Of a stretch of DNA of 64,000 nucleotides, positions 39,981 to 49,221 are shown piece after piece. The position numbers and the translations under genes are program-made. Positions within the stretch are counted from its first letter, which is position 1; each line of letters starts with the position of its first letter. Origin of the DNA: Paenibacillus harenae DSM 16969 (GTDB lineage Bacteria; Bacillota; Bacilli; Paenibacillales; Paenibacillaceae); contig NZ_KE383842.1 of assembly GCF_000422465.1 (NCBI RefSeq), positions 1,385,845 to 1,449,844 on the forward strand. The letters are read 5' to 3'. A model generated the notes under the pieces. The model was not told where the DNA came from. It saw only the letters and a list, made by a program, of their open reading frames with translations, and did no database searches.

Positions 39981-40967
39981 TTACCAAATGATGACCGAAG
40001 CGCCCCAAGTCAAGCCGCCTCCAAAGCCGACAAGCACGATGCAATCCCCTTCTTTCAACCGGCCCTGCTCAGCTGCTTCGGCAAGTGCGACCGGAATCGA
40101 AGCCGCCGACATGTTGCCATACTTATCCAGATTGATCATCGCTTTTTCTTCGGACAGACTCAACCGGTTAAGCGCCGATTGAATAATGCGGATATTCGCT
40201 TGATGCGGAACAAGAAGGTCGATTTCATCCTTCGAAATGCCGGCCTTCTGCAAAGCATCCTCAGCCGCGCTTCCCATAATGCGCACGGCGAACTTGAAAA
40301 CGTCGTTGCCCGCCATATGAATATAATGCTGCTTGCCTTGTACGCTTTCCTCCGATGCGGGCACGCGCGAGCCGCCTCCGTGAACCTTAAGCAGCTCCCC
40401 GCCGCTGCCGTCCGCGCCCAGCTCGAACGAACGGAAGCCTCTGCCTTCGGGCACTTGTCCAAGTACCACGGCGCCGGCGCCGTCTCCGAACAAAATACAG
40501 GTGTTGCGGTCCGTGTAATCCGTTATGCGGGATAGCGTCTCGGCTCCGACAACCAGGACATGCTTGTACATGCCTGCTGCAATCATGTTCGAGCCAGTCG
40601 CAAGTCCGTAGATGAAGCCGGAGCAGGCTGCGGACAAATCAAATGCGGCGGCCTTCTTCGCCCCGAGCTTATCTTGAAGCAGGCAGGCCGTAGACGGGAA
40701 GTACATGTCCGGCGTAATGGTCGCTACAATGATGAGGTCGATGTCCTCGACCGTTATGCCGGCCGACTCGATCGCTTTGAGCGACGCCTGATAGGCCAGA
40801 TCCGATGTCGCTTGCTGGGATGAAGCGAGCCTGCGCTCCTTGATGCCCGTACGGGTAACAATCCACTCGTCGTTGGTCTCAACCATTTGCTCCAGATCAT
40901 GATTCGTTAGAATACGTTCAGGGACATATTTGCCCGTTCCAATAATACCTACAGGATGTAAACTCAT
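39981..40967 (-). CDS. fabH: 3-oxoacyl-[ACP] synthase III
   Basis: A 328-residue starter condensing enzyme, which fixes the iso/anteiso chain type in Bacilli. The Cys is in LSAACSGFIYGLATG, the His in LVPHQANIRI, and the Asn in DKYGNMSAASIP. The ATG at 40965-40967 is favoured over a GTG three codons upstream; the plsX stop is about 10 bases away, so the two genes are coupled. Confidence 0.96.
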   Translation of the reverse strand: MSLHPVGIIGTGKYVPERILTNHDLEQMVETNDEWIVTRTGIKERRLASSQQATSDLAYQASLKAIESAGITVEDIDLIIVATITPDMYFPSTACLLQDKLGAKKAAAFDLSAACSGFIYGLATGSNMIAAGMYKHVLVVGAETLSRITDYTDRNTCILFGDGAGAVVLGQVPEGRGFRSFELGADGSGGELLKVHGGGSRVPASEESVQGKQHYIHMAGNDVFKFAVRIMGSAAEDALQKAGISKDEIDLLVPHQANIRIIQSALNRLSLSEEKAMINLDKYGNMSAASIPVALAEAAEQGRLKEGDCIVLVGFGGGLTWGASVIIW

Positions 40968-40976
40968 TTCACACAC

Positions 40977-41966
40977 TCACTTCCCGTTAATTTCAGCTGC
41001 GATCGATTCGATCAATTGCCCCTGGATCGCGATACGCGCTTGACGCACCGCGTTTTTCACGGCTACCGCATCGGAAGAACCGTGACATTTCACGACAAGA
41101 CCGTTCAAGCCTAGAAGGGGCGCTCCGCCGTGCTCCTTGTAATCCATCTTTTTCTTCAATGTCCGGAGCTTAGGCAGCATTATCGCGGCTGCAAGCTTCG
41201 TCAACAGCGATTGGCCGAAAGCGCCCTTCAGCGATGAGAAAATCATGCCTGCCGCGCCTTCCATTGCCTTCAGCATAATGTTGCCCGCAAAACCGTCGCA
41301 TACGAGCACGTCGCAATTCCGCGTCAGCACGTCTCTCGCTTCCACGTTGCCGATAAAATGAACCGGCGCCCGCTCCAGCAGCTCATAAGCGCTTTTCGTC
41401 ATTTCATTGCCTTTCTTCGCTTCCGTTCCCACGTTCAGCAGACCGACGCGGGGCTTCTCCAGCCCGTGCACCTTCGTGCGGTAAATGCTGCCCATGATCG
41501 CATACTGCTGAAGATGCTCGGCCTTTGCGTCCATGTTGGCCCCGAGGTCAAGCGCGAGCACGCCGATATCATCCATCGTCGGCATCATCGGCGCAAGCGC
41601 CGGGCGCTCTATGCCCTCCATTCTCCCTACGACGAGAAGCCCGGTTGCCATAAGCGCCCCGGTATTGCCTGCGGAAAGCATCGCATCCGCCTGCTTCTCG
41701 CGAACGAGCTGCCCGGCAATAACCATAGATGCCCCCTTCTTGCGGCGCACCGCCTTAACAGGCTCATCGTCAGGCCCAATCACCTCATCGGCATGGCAAA
41801 TCTTCACGTTGGCAGGCCGTTGGCCTTTCATCAGCGGCTCGATCGCAGCCGTATCGCCTACCAGCAGCAGTTCCGTATCCGGCCACTGCGCCGCAGCTTC
41901 GAGCGCTCCCTGCACGATTAAGGCCGGGGCGTGATCCCCGCCCATCGCATCAATAGCGATCCGCAT
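40977..41966 (-). CDS. plsX: Phosphate acyltransferase PlsX
   Basis: A 329-residue enzyme that makes acyl-phosphate from acyl-ACP for phospholipid synthesis. It opens MRIAIDAMGGDHAPA and has CDGFAGNIMLKAMEGAAGMIF and EHGGAPLLGLNG. The ATG at 41964-41966 has GGAGGAGGAG upstream. It overlaps fapR by 17 bases. Confidence 0.97.
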   Translation of the reverse strand: MRIAIDAMGGDHAPALIVQGALEAAAQWPDTELLLVGDTAAIEPLMKGQRPANVKICHADEVIGPDDEPVKAVRRKKGASMVIAGQLVREKQADAMLSAGNTGALMATGLLVVGRMEGIERPALAPMMPTMDDIGVLALDLGANMDAKAEHLQQYAIMGSIYRTKVHGLEKPRVGLLNVGTEAKKGNEMTKSAYELLERAPVHFIGNVEARDVLTRNCDVLVCDGFAGNIMLKAMEGAAGMIFSSLKGAFGQSLLTKLAAAIMLPKLRTLKKKMDYKEHGGAPLLGLNGLVVKCHGSSDAVAVKNAVRQARIAIQGQLIESIAAEINGK

Positions 41967-42564
41967 GTTCGTCTCCTCCTCCACTGCCATTGTCTCCAGC
42001 GGACCGGTAAATCACAAAGTTGCCCTGGAACACCATTTCATCGCCTACGTAAGTGAAGAGCTCAACCTTCGCTTTGCTCCGCTCTCCGGAGATCGACCTC
42101 ACGTAAGCTTTGGCAATACACTTCTCTCCCAGCTGAACCGGACGTATAAAGCGGATATCCGCCGTCACGGTGAGCGCTATTTCATCATCTATAACAGCAA
42201 CTGCGAGCGAGTTAGCCTGAGCGAATACATGATGTCCCCGTGCAATGCCTGTCCTGGAGAACACATGCTCTTCCCGGATTTCAAATACCGATATCCCGCT
42301 TTTGTCCAATTCCAGATCGATAATATCGCCTATCACTTCATGAAGCGGCAGCGAGCGAACGGAGTCGTAAGAACGCTCCGCCATCAGCTTCAGCCGTTCC
42401 CTCAGCTCAGGAATGCCGAGCTCCATCCGGTCCAGACGAATGGTCTGGATGCTTACCTTAAGCAGCCGGGTAAGCTCCCGATCCGTTATAAAAGGATTCT
42501 CTTCAATTAACCGGGCCAGCTGCTGATGCCGCTGTCTCTTTTGCATTCGTTCGATGATCGGCAC
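41950..42564 (-). CDS. fapR: Transcription factor FapR, repressor of lipid synthesis
   Basis: A protein of about 198-204 residues. The N-terminal HTH (VSIQTIRLDRMELGIPELRER, in two pieces) is followed by a hotdog-fold effector domain that binds malonyl-CoA (HVFSRTGIARGHHVFAQANSLAVAVIDDE, in two pieces). The long frame starts at a GTG (42562-42564); an ATG at 42544-42546 aligns better with known FapR, but neither has a strong ribosome site. It heads the fapR-plsX-fabHDG-acpP-fabF cluster and probably represses itself through the operator at 42655-42673. Confidence 0.95.
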   Translation of the reverse strand: MPIIERMQKRQRHQQLARLIEENPFITDRELTRLLKVSIQTIRLDRMELGIPELRERLKLMAERSYDSVRSLPLHEVIGDIIDLELDKSGISVFEIREEHVFSRTGIARGHHVFAQANSLAVAVIDDEIALTVTADIRFIRPVQLGEKCIAKAYVRSISGERSKAKVELFTYVGDEMVFQGNFVIYRSAGDNGSGGGDEHADRY

Positions 42565-42654
42565 CGCCTTTTACAGTATTGTGACCGTTGGATTATTTTA
42601 ACCCCGCGTGCGGCATTCGCCTGGCATACGGATAGTATATGTATATCGCTTGAT

Positions 42655-42673
42655 ATTATCACCTGGTACTAAT
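42655..42673 (-). promoter_or_regulatory. FapR operator
   Basis: On the minus strand ATTAGTACCAGGTGATAAT, a near-palindrome matching the known FapR box (TTAGTACC... with GGTACTAA-like half). It lies immediately downstream of the -10 of the fapR promoter, over the expected start point. Confidence 0.88.
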
Positions 42674-42675
42674 AA

Positions 42676-42704
42676 AGTATATAAAAAAATAGGCGCAAAC
42701 GCAA
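42676..42704 (-). promoter_or_regulatory. SigmaA promoter of the fapR-plsX-fab operon
   Basis: On the minus strand TTGCGT (42699-42704), 17 bases, TATACT (42676-42681). The -10 is two bases from the FapR operator. It drives fapR and probably the genes down to fabF and rnc. Confidence 0.8.
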
Positions 42705-42776
42705 CGAAGCGTCATGCGGAAACATAAAGCTATGCGGCGCTTGGCTTTCCGCGATCTCGCCCTTTCATCGCCGCGG

Positions 42777-42814
42777 CATAAAAATAGCACCTCATCGCGT
42801 GATGAAGTGCTATT
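42777..42814 (-). terminator. Terminator after rpmF
   Basis: Arms ATAGCACCTCAT and ATGAAGTGCTAT (42784-42813), one mismatch, followed on the minus strand by ATTTTTATG. It separates yceD-rpmF from the fapR operon. Confidence 0.9.
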
Positions 42815-42829
42815 GTTGAAACCATCTCA

Positions 42830-43003
42830 TTATTGGGAAATGATCTCTTTTGTTTTGTAATATCCGCACACTTTGCACACGTGGTGAGCCAGCTTAAGCT
42901 CTCCACACTGCTCGCATTTCACCATGCCCGGTACTGCAAGCTTAAAATGCGTACGACGTTTGTCGCGGCGAGTTTTGGATGTTCTACGTTGAGGTACTGC
43001 CAT
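42830..43003 (-). CDS. rpmF: 50S ribosomal protein L32
   Basis: A 57-residue zinc-binding ribosomal protein: [20 protein letters not shown], then [20 protein letters not shown] with four Cys. The ATG at 43001-43003 follows AAGGAGGTG. It is paired with yceD, the usual neighbour. Confidence 0.98.
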   Translation of the reverse strand: MAVPQRRTSKTRRDKRRTHFKLAVPGMVKCEQCGELKLAHHVCKVCGYYKTKEIISQ

Positions 43004-43041
43004 ATTTCCCACCTCCTTCAAAAAATCAATCGGCGATTCGC

Positions 43042-43563
43042 TTATTCCTTAAACAAATCCTTGAGCGCTGCGAAACGCACATCAACCTTCGCGGTATCAC
43101 AGCTGCATGAGTGCTCATTTAAATTCTGTCCGCAATTCGGACAGAGACCGTTACAATCGTCGCTGCAAAGCGGGGCAAAAGGCATGAACAGCTGAAGCGC
43201 TTCTTCCACATAAGGCTTCATGTCCAGTCTGTCCGCCTTCACTTCAATAAAGTCACTGATCTCTTCCTCCGTGAACTCGTCGCTCTCAACGACGGACGTC
43301 GCGGCTTTGAACTTCTCGGAGAACGGAATGACGATATGATCATGCACCGGTTCAAGACAACGCGAGCAGGCAAGCTCCAAATCGACGGCAAGCTTGCCAT
43401 CGACTTCGATAAAACCTTCGTGCCCCGCTACTTGAAGAGATACATGAAGCGGTCCTGTACGGTAAACATCTTGTCGTCCCTTGAAAAGGGCGCTGACGTC
43501 CAACTGTTCGTTAACTTCAGCTTTAAGACCCTTGGACATTGTTTCTTGCATATGAAACTGCAT
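43042..43563 (-). CDS. yceD: YceD (DUF177) family protein, rRNA metabolism-associated
   Basis: A 173-residue protein of the YceD family that is encoded before rpmF in most bacteria. Cys pairs occur in [12 protein letters not shown] and in the C-terminal [15 protein letters not shown] with SCSCD, so it may bind zinc. Known YceD proteins affect 23S rRNA levels in enterobacteria and plants. The ATG at 43561-43563 follows GGGGTGATC. Its promoter is near-consensus. Confidence 0.9.
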   Translation of the reverse strand: MQFHMQETMSKGLKAEVNEQLDVSALFKGRQDVYRTGPLHVSLQVAGHEGFIEVDGKLAVDLELACSRCLEPVHDHIVIPFSEKFKAATSVVESDEFTEEEISDFIEVKADRLDMKPYVEEALQLFMPFAPLCSDDCNGLCPNCGQNLNEHSCSCDTAKVDVRFAALKDLFKE

Positions 43564-43589
43564 CTGATCACCCCAAACAAACAAAGATT

Positions 43590-43619
43590 ATTATATCTAC
43601 CAGAATACCGTTTTGTCAA
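43590..43619 (-). promoter_or_regulatory. Strong sigmaA promoter for yceD-rpmF
   Basis: Consensus TTGACA (43614-43619 on the minus strand), 18 bases, consensus TATAAT (43590-43595), only 27 bases before the yceD start. Confidence 0.9.
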
Positions 43620-43723
43620 CATTTTCACACGGTTTTCCTTCAACCCGGAAGCAATCGATGAAACGCGCCTCGTCCTGTGCTATAGTAAAACAGCCAACAT
43701 TTTACAAGGAGAGGATGCGGCAT

Positions 43724-44971
43724 ATGCGCACCGTCGGGCTCATCGTCGAATATAATCCGTTTCATAACGGACATTTGTATCATTTACAACAATCGCGCAA
43801 AATAACGGAAGCCGACGCCGTTGTAGCCGTCATGAGCGGTCATTTTCTGCAGCGGGGCGAGCCGGCCCTTCTGGATAAATGGTCAAGAACCAGGATGGCG
43901 CTGCGCGGCGGCTGCGATCTTGTCATCGAGCTCCCCGTCGCTTATGCGACGCAAGCCGCCGAATGGTTCGCCTACGGTGCCGTCTCGCTGCTGGAAGCCA
44001 CGGGCGTCGTAGACAGCTTCTGCTTCGGAACGGAAAGCGGCGAGCTTCAGCCGCTTCTGCAGGCTGCCGAATTGACGGCGCACGAGTCGCCGGGTTTCAA
44101 AGCTCTCCTGAAGCGGGAACTTCAGTCGGGGATCAGCTACCCGGGCGCATACAGCGCAGCCATATCTGCTCATCTGTCTGAGCAAGGATATGCCTCTGCG
44201 GCTAATTTCCCGTTTGCGCTCCCAAATCATACGTTAGCGCTTCATTATTTACTCGCCTTGAACCGGATCGGCGGCAAAATGAGACCCTATACCATCGCTC
44301 GCGAGAAAGCGCAGTATAATCAAGCCGAGGTTACCGACAGCCAAATTGCAAGCGCGACCGCGATCCGCAAGCTCCTGCTCGAGGAGCGCGAGCTGGATGC
44401 CGTCCGTTCGTTTGTTCCCGAATCGACCTTCCGGATCCTTCAGGAGGAATGGGCTGCCGGCCGTTGTCCGGTAAGCTGGGAACAATTTACGAACCCTCTC
44501 CTCCATGCTATTGTAACCCGTTCCGCGCCCATGCTCTCCGAACTGCATGAGATTAATGAAGGGTTGGAGCACCGTATCCTGCAGACGCTGCCGAAGCTGG
44601 ACAGCTTGCTATTCGAGAAGCTGCTTCAAACTCTGAAAACAAAGCGTTATACAAGAACAAAGCTGCAGCGCGCTCTTCTGGCCATCCTGCTTGGACATGC
44701 GAAAGCGGATTTTACGGCGGAGAAGCTCGCATCCGGCATTGAATATATAAGGGTACTCGGCTTTACCGATAAGGGGAGGCAGCTTCTCCGACGTATGCGC
44801 GTTTCTGCGAAGCTGCCCGTGCTGCTGAGCGCAGCCAGGGCTCCCCGCCCTTTTGCGTACCTCGAGCTCGATGTGCAAGCCAGCAGCGTTTTTATGCTCG
44901 GGCGTTCACGAGAAGCCGATCCCGCCAGCCTGTTCCGCGATTATACGGATAAGCCGGTGACGCACCCTTAG
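43724..44971 (+). CDS. tmcAL: tRNA(Met) cytidine acetate ligase TmcAL (YlbM)
   Basis: A 415-residue nucleotidyltransferase-superfamily enzyme that acetylates C34 of elongator tRNA-Met. The nucleotidyltransferase signature is at the N-terminus: GLIVEYNPFHNGHLYHLQQ with the HxGH-like HNGH. LDKWSRTRMALRGGCDLVIE follows. The ATG at 43724 follows AAGGAGAGG; the frame extends further upstream without a site. It stands opposite yceD. Its -10-like TATAGT at 43681-43686 lacks a good -35. Confidence 0.95.
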   Translation: MRTVGLIVEYNPFHNGHLYHLQQSRKITEADAVVAVMSGHFLQRGEPALLDKWSRTRMALRGGCDLVIELPVAYATQAAEWFAYGAVSLLEATGVVDSFCFGTESGELQPLLQAAELTAHESPGFKALLKRELQSGISYPGAYSAAISAHLSEQGYASAANFPFALPNHTLALHYLLALNRIGGKMRPYTIAREKAQYNQAEVTDSQIASATAIRKLLLEERELDAVRSFVPESTFRILQEEWAAGRCPVSWEQFTNPLLHAIVTRSAPMLSELHEINEGLEHRILQTLPKLDSLLFEKLLQTLKTKRYTRTKLQRALLAILLGHAKADFTAEKLASGIEYIRVLGFTDKGRQLLRRMRVSAKLPVLLSAARAPRPFAYLELDVQASSVFMLGRSREADPASLFRDYTDKPVTHP

Positions 44972-44987
44972 AGATCGATTTCCATTG

Positions 44988-46046
44988 CTATGGCTTCTGC
45001 TTTGTATTAAATTGCTTAATGCGATCCAGAGCTTGCTGCAGCGTATCGACGCTCTCCACCTGCATGGACGAGCCGATCGATTTTGCCTGCGAACGCGCTT
45101 CCTCATAATTGTCCGAAGGCGCGAGAAAGAGCTGTGCGCCTTCTTCGTTTGCGATCACGATCTTCTGCTTTATGCCGCCGATCGCCCCGACCTTGCCGTC
45201 CGCCGTGATCGTCCCGGTCGCAGCTATCCGATGGCCGCCGGACAAATCGCCCTCGGTCATCAGATCCAGCGCCTGCAGCGCAAAGACGAGTCCGGCGGAA
45301 GGACCGCCGATCTCCCCTGCCGCGATCGTCAGCCGGTTGCGGCCGTCAGCCGGCTCCAGGCTGCGCAGCTCGGTCAAGCTTATAATGCCGAGCGCCTTCA
45401 GCATCTGCTCCGCATCCATCGCGGTAGTGAACGCGCCCGGATAGATCGGAACCGTAATCACCGCTCCATCCCGATCAACCTCGAACGCAGCTTTTCTCCC
45501 CCGATCCAAGCCTTCCAGCAGCTTCTGCATCTCATTCATGCTTCCGAATCGATCGCCGCCGCTAAATCCAAGAAGCTTATCACCCGGCTTAAACGACTTC
45601 ACAAGCGCATTCCCGCTAGAAGCGACGTCCGATACGACGATCGATTGAACCTTGCTCGCGTAGGAAACCCCGGCGTAACGATACGCCGCCTCGACCGCAT
45701 TATTTTGCGAACCCTGCATAATGACATTTAACCGTTCCGCATATTGCCGCCCGGAGTATCCTCTGAACACATCCCGCTTCAAATAGACGTCCTTGCTCGC
45801 GCTCCACATCGACTGGATCGCATGGACAAAATTCGGCTCCGTCAGCTTAACGGCCGTAAGCAAAAAATCCCCTTCCCCCAGACTGTCGCCGCCGTTGACG
45901 GAAATCATCGTCCGAACGGGAACGGCCAGGCCGGGCTCATATACAACGTAAGGCGTCGGTGCATACAAGAGACCCCACATCGCCGCAGCGGTTAACACGA
46001 TAATAAGAATAATCCGGCGCGCTTCCGTACGGTTCGATCGCATCAT
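44988..46046 (-). CDS. ylbL: PDZ and Lon-type serine protease YlbL (SepM-like)
   Basis: A 352-residue protein. An N-terminal membrane segment (RIILIIVLTAAAMWGLLY) is followed by a PDZ domain (about 130-210) and a Lon S16 domain with the Ser in GEIGGPSAGLVFALQAL and Lys in AIGGIKQKIV. SepM-like proteins process extracellular peptides in streptococci; YlbL of B. subtilis degrades a cell-division inhibitor. The first ATG has GGGGGAG. It ends convergent with tmcAL. Confidence 0.93.
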   Translation of the reverse strand: MMRSNRTEARRIILIIVLTAAAMWGLLYAPTPYVVYEPGLAVPVRTMISVNGGDSLGEGDFLLTAVKLTEPNFVHAIQSMWSASKDVYLKRDVFRGYSGRQYAERLNVIMQGSQNNAVEAAYRYAGVSYASKVQSIVVSDVASSGNALVKSFKPGDKLLGFSGGDRFGSMNEMQKLLEGLDRGRKAAFEVDRDGAVITVPIYPGAFTTAMDAEQMLKALGIISLTELRSLEPADGRNRLTIAAGEIGGPSAGLVFALQALDLMTEGDLSGGHRIAATGTITADGKVGAIGGIKQKIVIANEEGAQLFLAPSDNYEEARSQAKSIGSSMQVESVDTLQQALDRIKQFNTKQKP

Positions 46047-46251
46047 CCATTCTCCCCCTTACGAATCCGAATTCAATGAAGGTATGCCGCGTTTCCTATG
46101 AACGATGACGGGCGGAAGGACATGCTTGGTCTATCCGCCGTCTCTCATGCGTACTATAAACGTAAACGGTTGTCCGTTTCTCCCAGTCACGATTCATGTA
46201 ATCGCAGGATAGATTATTATTCTCCTATACGGATTCAGGAGTTGAGCGGAA

Positions 46252-47475
46252 TTGGCTAAAACGGTAATGTTGGCTATTATTTCCATCCTGCTTGTCACGG
46301 CGATTATCCTCCAGCCGGATGCCGCTTTTCAATCCTCGCTGCAGGGTCTGACGGTCTGGTGGAATATCATATTCCCCGGTCTGCTTCCGTTTCTTGTCTT
46401 ATTTGAATTGATGGCCGCTTTCGGGCTGGCGCATGCCGTGAGCACTCTCCTGCAGCCGGCAATGGGCCGGCTATTCAAGCTGCCCGGCGAAGCTGCGCTT
46501 GGCATCGTGCTTGGGTGGTTAGGCGGGTATCCCGCCGGCGCGGAAGCTGCCGCTTCCCTTCGCAAGCGAAAGCTCGTCACCAAACAACAGGGCCAGCGGA
46601 TGCTGGCCCTTGCCCACATGCCTAATCCCCTGTTCATGCTCGTCGTCATCGGCGCCGGCTTCCTGCATAAGCCTATTGTCGGCAGCATGATTGCGGCAGC
46701 CGTCTGGTTATCGTCGCTTTGGCTTATGCTGGCAGTCACACTGTTTAGCCGCGATCGGATTGAACGGGAGTCGCCGGCAGCCAAGGAAGACGAGCCTATT
46801 CGGAGATTGCTTGAGCGAGCGGCTGAGGCGCTCCAGCGGGGAAGAGAACAGGATGGGCGCAGCTTCGGCAAGGCGCTGGGCGATTCGGTATCGGCAAGCT
46901 TTCAGAAGCTGATGATGATTGGCGGATTTATGATATTTGCAGCCGTGATCGCAAAATTATCCGAGCCCGTCTTCGGACCGCTGCTCTCCGTCTCCGGATT
47001 AAGTTTCCTGACTCAAGCTTTCTTCGAAGGCCATTTGGGCGCTTATGCCGCCGCCGTCTGGGACGGACCGGGATCCGGCAGCCTCATCAACGCCGCCGCT
47101 ATAGCAGGCGTGCTCGCATGGAGCGGGCTTAGCGGTATTTTGCAGGCGGGATACGCGATTGCGGGAACAGACCTGAAGCTGCTTCCGTTCATCGCCATAC
47201 GGACAGCGCATGCTCTGCACGCCTTCGCGTTCATGCTGCTGTTGTGGAAGCCGGTCACGCTCCTGCTGCGTATGATTCTGCCTCCCGGAACAGCACCCGC
47301 CTTCCTACCTGGAGACGGATACGAACTGGAAGCGGCAGCTGCCGTCACCGTAAAAGCCGGCGATTTGCCGTTATTGTGGCCGTATTCCGTGACAGCCTGC
47401 TTTATGCTCGCCTTCATCGGACTTATGATCTCAGCCGTTCTCATTCCTTATAGGCGGACGGGACGGTCCGTCTAA
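46252..47475 (+). CDS. ylbJ: Sporulation integral membrane protein YlbJ (SpoVV)
   Basis: A 407-residue polytopic protein with at least eight hydrophobic segments and Gate/nucleoside-recognition features (GLTVWWNIIFPGLLPFLVLFE, in two parts; GWLGGYPAGAEAAA; PGSGSLINAAAIAG). The B. subtilis counterpart moves dipicolinic acid across the outer forespore membrane under sigmaE. The start is TTG behind AGGAG. The place, between ylbL and coaD, matches B. subtilis. Confidence 0.93.
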   Translation: MAKTVMLAIISILLVTAIILQPDAAFQSSLQGLTVWWNIIFPGLLPFLVLFELMAAFGLAHAVSTLLQPAMGRLFKLPGEAALGIVLGWLGGYPAGAEAAASLRKRKLVTKQQGQRMLALAHMPNPLFMLVVIGAGFLHKPIVGSMIAAAVWLSSLWLMLAVTLFSRDRIERESPAAKEDEPIRRLLERAAEALQRGREQDGRSFGKALGDSVSASFQKLMMIGGFMIFAAVIAKLSEPVFGPLLSVSGLSFLTQAFFEGHLGAYAAAVWDGPGSGSLINAAAIAGVLAWSGLSGILQAGYAIAGTDLKLLPFIAIRTAHALHAFAFMLLLWKPVTLLLRMILPPGTAPAFLPGDGYELEAAAAVTVKAGDLPLLWPYSVTACFMLAFIGLMISAVLIPYRRTGRSV

Positions 47476-47490
47476 CGATGCATGCTGCAG

Positions 47491-47994
47491 TTATGTACGC
47501 GGGTTATATTTCTCTCTTAAGCGCCGCTCGACAGCCGGCGGAACCAGCTCATGAACGGCTCCGTTAAACTGAGCGATTTCCTTGACGATACTTGAGCTTA
47601 AGTAGGAATATTTCGGATTTGTCATCATGAACATCGTATCGATTTCATTATCCAGCAAATGATTCGTCGAGGCGAGCTGCAGCTCATATTCAAAATCGGT
47701 GACGGAGCGAATGCCCCTTATAATGACGTTGGCCTGTTTGGATTTCATAAAACGGACTAGCAGATCGCGGAAGCTGTCAATCTCCACATTCGGGATGCCG
47801 CGCGTAACCTCTGCTAGCAATTCCTTTCTTTCTTCGACCGAAAACAGCGGATTTTTGCTTGTGTTATTAAGAACAGCTACGATCAGCCGATCAAACTGCT
47901 TGGCGGACCTGCTGATAATGTCCAGGTGCCCATAAGTCACCGGATCGAAAGTGCCTGGATACACGGCGACTCTCTCTTGTTTATTCGTTGTCAT
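47491..47994 (-). CDS. coaD: Phosphopantetheine adenylyltransferase
   Basis: A 167-residue enzyme of CoA synthesis. The nucleotidyltransferase motif is [34 protein letters not shown] is the second motif. The ATG at 47992-47994 has GGGAGAG six bases upstream, and lies inside the end of rsmD (14-base overlap). The long frame upstream of it is the wrong frame of rsmD. Confidence 0.97.
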   Translation of the reverse strand: MTTNKQERVAVYPGTFDPVTYGHLDIISRSAKQFDRLIVAVLNNTSKNPLFSVEERKELLAEVTRGIPNVEIDSFRDLLVRFMKSKQANVIIRGIRSVTDFEYELQLASTNHLLDNEIDTMFMMTNPKYSYLSSSIVKEIAQFNGAVHELVPPAVERRLREKYNPRT

Positions 47995-48574
47995 CGGTTT
48001 CTCTCCCGTCGGGGCTGTCTTCGTTGTCGTATTTATAAATCGATACGGCTGTGTCCCCGTATTTGGCATGCTTGATTTGCTTAAAACCGTCCATTTCCTC
48101 TGCATACCGGTGAGCGGCGTCATGCTCCACGACGATGGTCGCTTCCGGCTCAAGCAGCTCGTTCTCCGCCAGTTGACCCATCAGGCTGTCCATGGACGTC
48201 ATTATGTACGGCGGGTCAAGAAAAACAAGCCGGAACCGCTGTCCCCGCTTCGCTAACGCTTTCAAAGCCCGCTCTGCATCATTACGATAAATTTCCGCCG
48301 CGCTGCCCATGTTCGCCGTTTGTACGTTTTGGCGAATGATGTCGATGCTGATCTTCTCCCGGTCAATGAACACCGTTCGTTCTACGCCTCTGCTCCAGGC
48401 CTCGATGCCGAGCCCGCCCGTTCCCGCGAACAGATCAAGCGCCATTCCCCCGTCGAAATAAGGTCCGATCATGCTGAAAATAGCTTCTTTCACTTTATCC
48501 GTTGTCGGCCTCGTATTCGTGCCGGGCACAGCCTTAAGCGTGCGGCCCTTGGCCTCGCCCGCAATGACTCTCAC
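47981..48574 (-). CDS. rsmD: 16S rRNA (guanine-966-N2) methyltransferase
   Basis: A 197-residue methyltransferase: [17 protein letters not shown] at the N-terminus, SAM motif [18 protein letters not shown], and catalytic LDPPY. The start is GTG at 48572-48574 with AAGGGGGC seven bases upstream, as in its relatives; a frame begins 18 bases earlier. It is coupled to coaD. Confidence 0.95.
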   Translation of the reverse strand: MRVIAGEAKGRTLKAVPGTNTRPTTDKVKEAIFSMIGPYFDGGMALDLFAGTGGLGIEAWSRGVERTVFIDREKISIDIIRQNVQTANMGSAAEIYRNDAERALKALAKRGQRFRLVFLDPPYIMTSMDSLMGQLAENELLEPEATIVVEHDAAHRYAEEMDGFKQIKHAKYGDTAVSIYKYDNEDSPDGRETDDNE

Positions 48575-48827
48575 TGCAATTGCCCCCTTCACACTCGTTC
48601 CCGCCTATCGTACCATATAAACCCTTTAATAATAAAGCCGATAACTGTCGAAACATATGCGTTGCATAGCCCTCGGGCCGCCATCAAAATTTTTCTTATT
48701 CATCCCATGTATATTTCCCCATAAAGCGGACATGATAAAATCATCGGCGTCGCGAGATGCCGTAGACAACCGCGGAGAAGACTTACGTTTCCCCATAAGC
48801 TCTTCGTCCGGTTTCTCCTCTCCCATG

Positions 48828-48861
48828 AAAAGGGCGTCCCGAAAGGGACGCCCGATTTTTA
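48828..48861. terminator. Bidirectional terminator-like hairpin
   Basis: A perfect 9-bp stem GGGCGTCCC/GGGACGCCC with a GAAA tetraloop. The right side is followed by GATTTTTATG; the left side gives CCCTTTTC on the minus strand. No gene ends close to it, so what it terminates is unclear. Confidence 0.8.
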
Positions 48862-48921
48862 TGTTAAGGCCTTGCGCAGCAAGGATTTTCCTGCATTCCA
48901 AATTCCACTACATTGAAGTTA

Positions 48922-48943
48922 TCGCCCAATTGTCGCCCAAATT
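48922..48943. repeat. Tandem 11-base repeat TCGCCCAATTG-TCGCCCAAATT
   Basis: Two copies differ at two positions. On the minus strand it reads ...KFGRQLGDN... in one frame, a Gly-rich phrase that can end tyrosine recombinases, but the frame is closed by a stop within 20 codons upstream. It may be a remnant or chance. Confidence 0.4.
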
Positions 48944-49221
48944 TCGAAACCTAAAAATCAACCTGATCATCACGAACAACTGTAGTATACTGAGCGCTGC
49001 TTCGATCATCGAAAGCGCCTTGTTTATGATCGGATCGAGCATTATCACCATCTGCCATGTAATTTCATTATTCAGCGATTGTTCGTCAGAAGTTCATTGC
49101 CGGCTGAACGAATTTTAGTCAGCTCCAATTAATGGGATTAGAGTTTTAAGGCAGAATATTTGATATACCTCATGGGAAACTTAAACTTGTTTAAATCTGA
49201 ATATAAGGAGATTTAGCGAAT

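Larger units (their letters stand above)
48575..49221. other. Long stretch without a convincing gene
   Basis: About 650 bases. A minus-strand frame (48626-48826) has no ribosome site and lies behind a hairpin; it was rejected. A perfect bidirectional hairpin is at 48832-48853 and a tandem 11-base repeat at 48922-48943. The rest is AT-rich and contains the upstream region of the WGxxGxxG gene. Confidence 0.55.

Noticed and set aside
48626..48901. 91-codon minus-strand frame upstream of rsmD
   Set aside because: It is crossed by a perfect terminator-like hairpin and has no ribosome site at any start.
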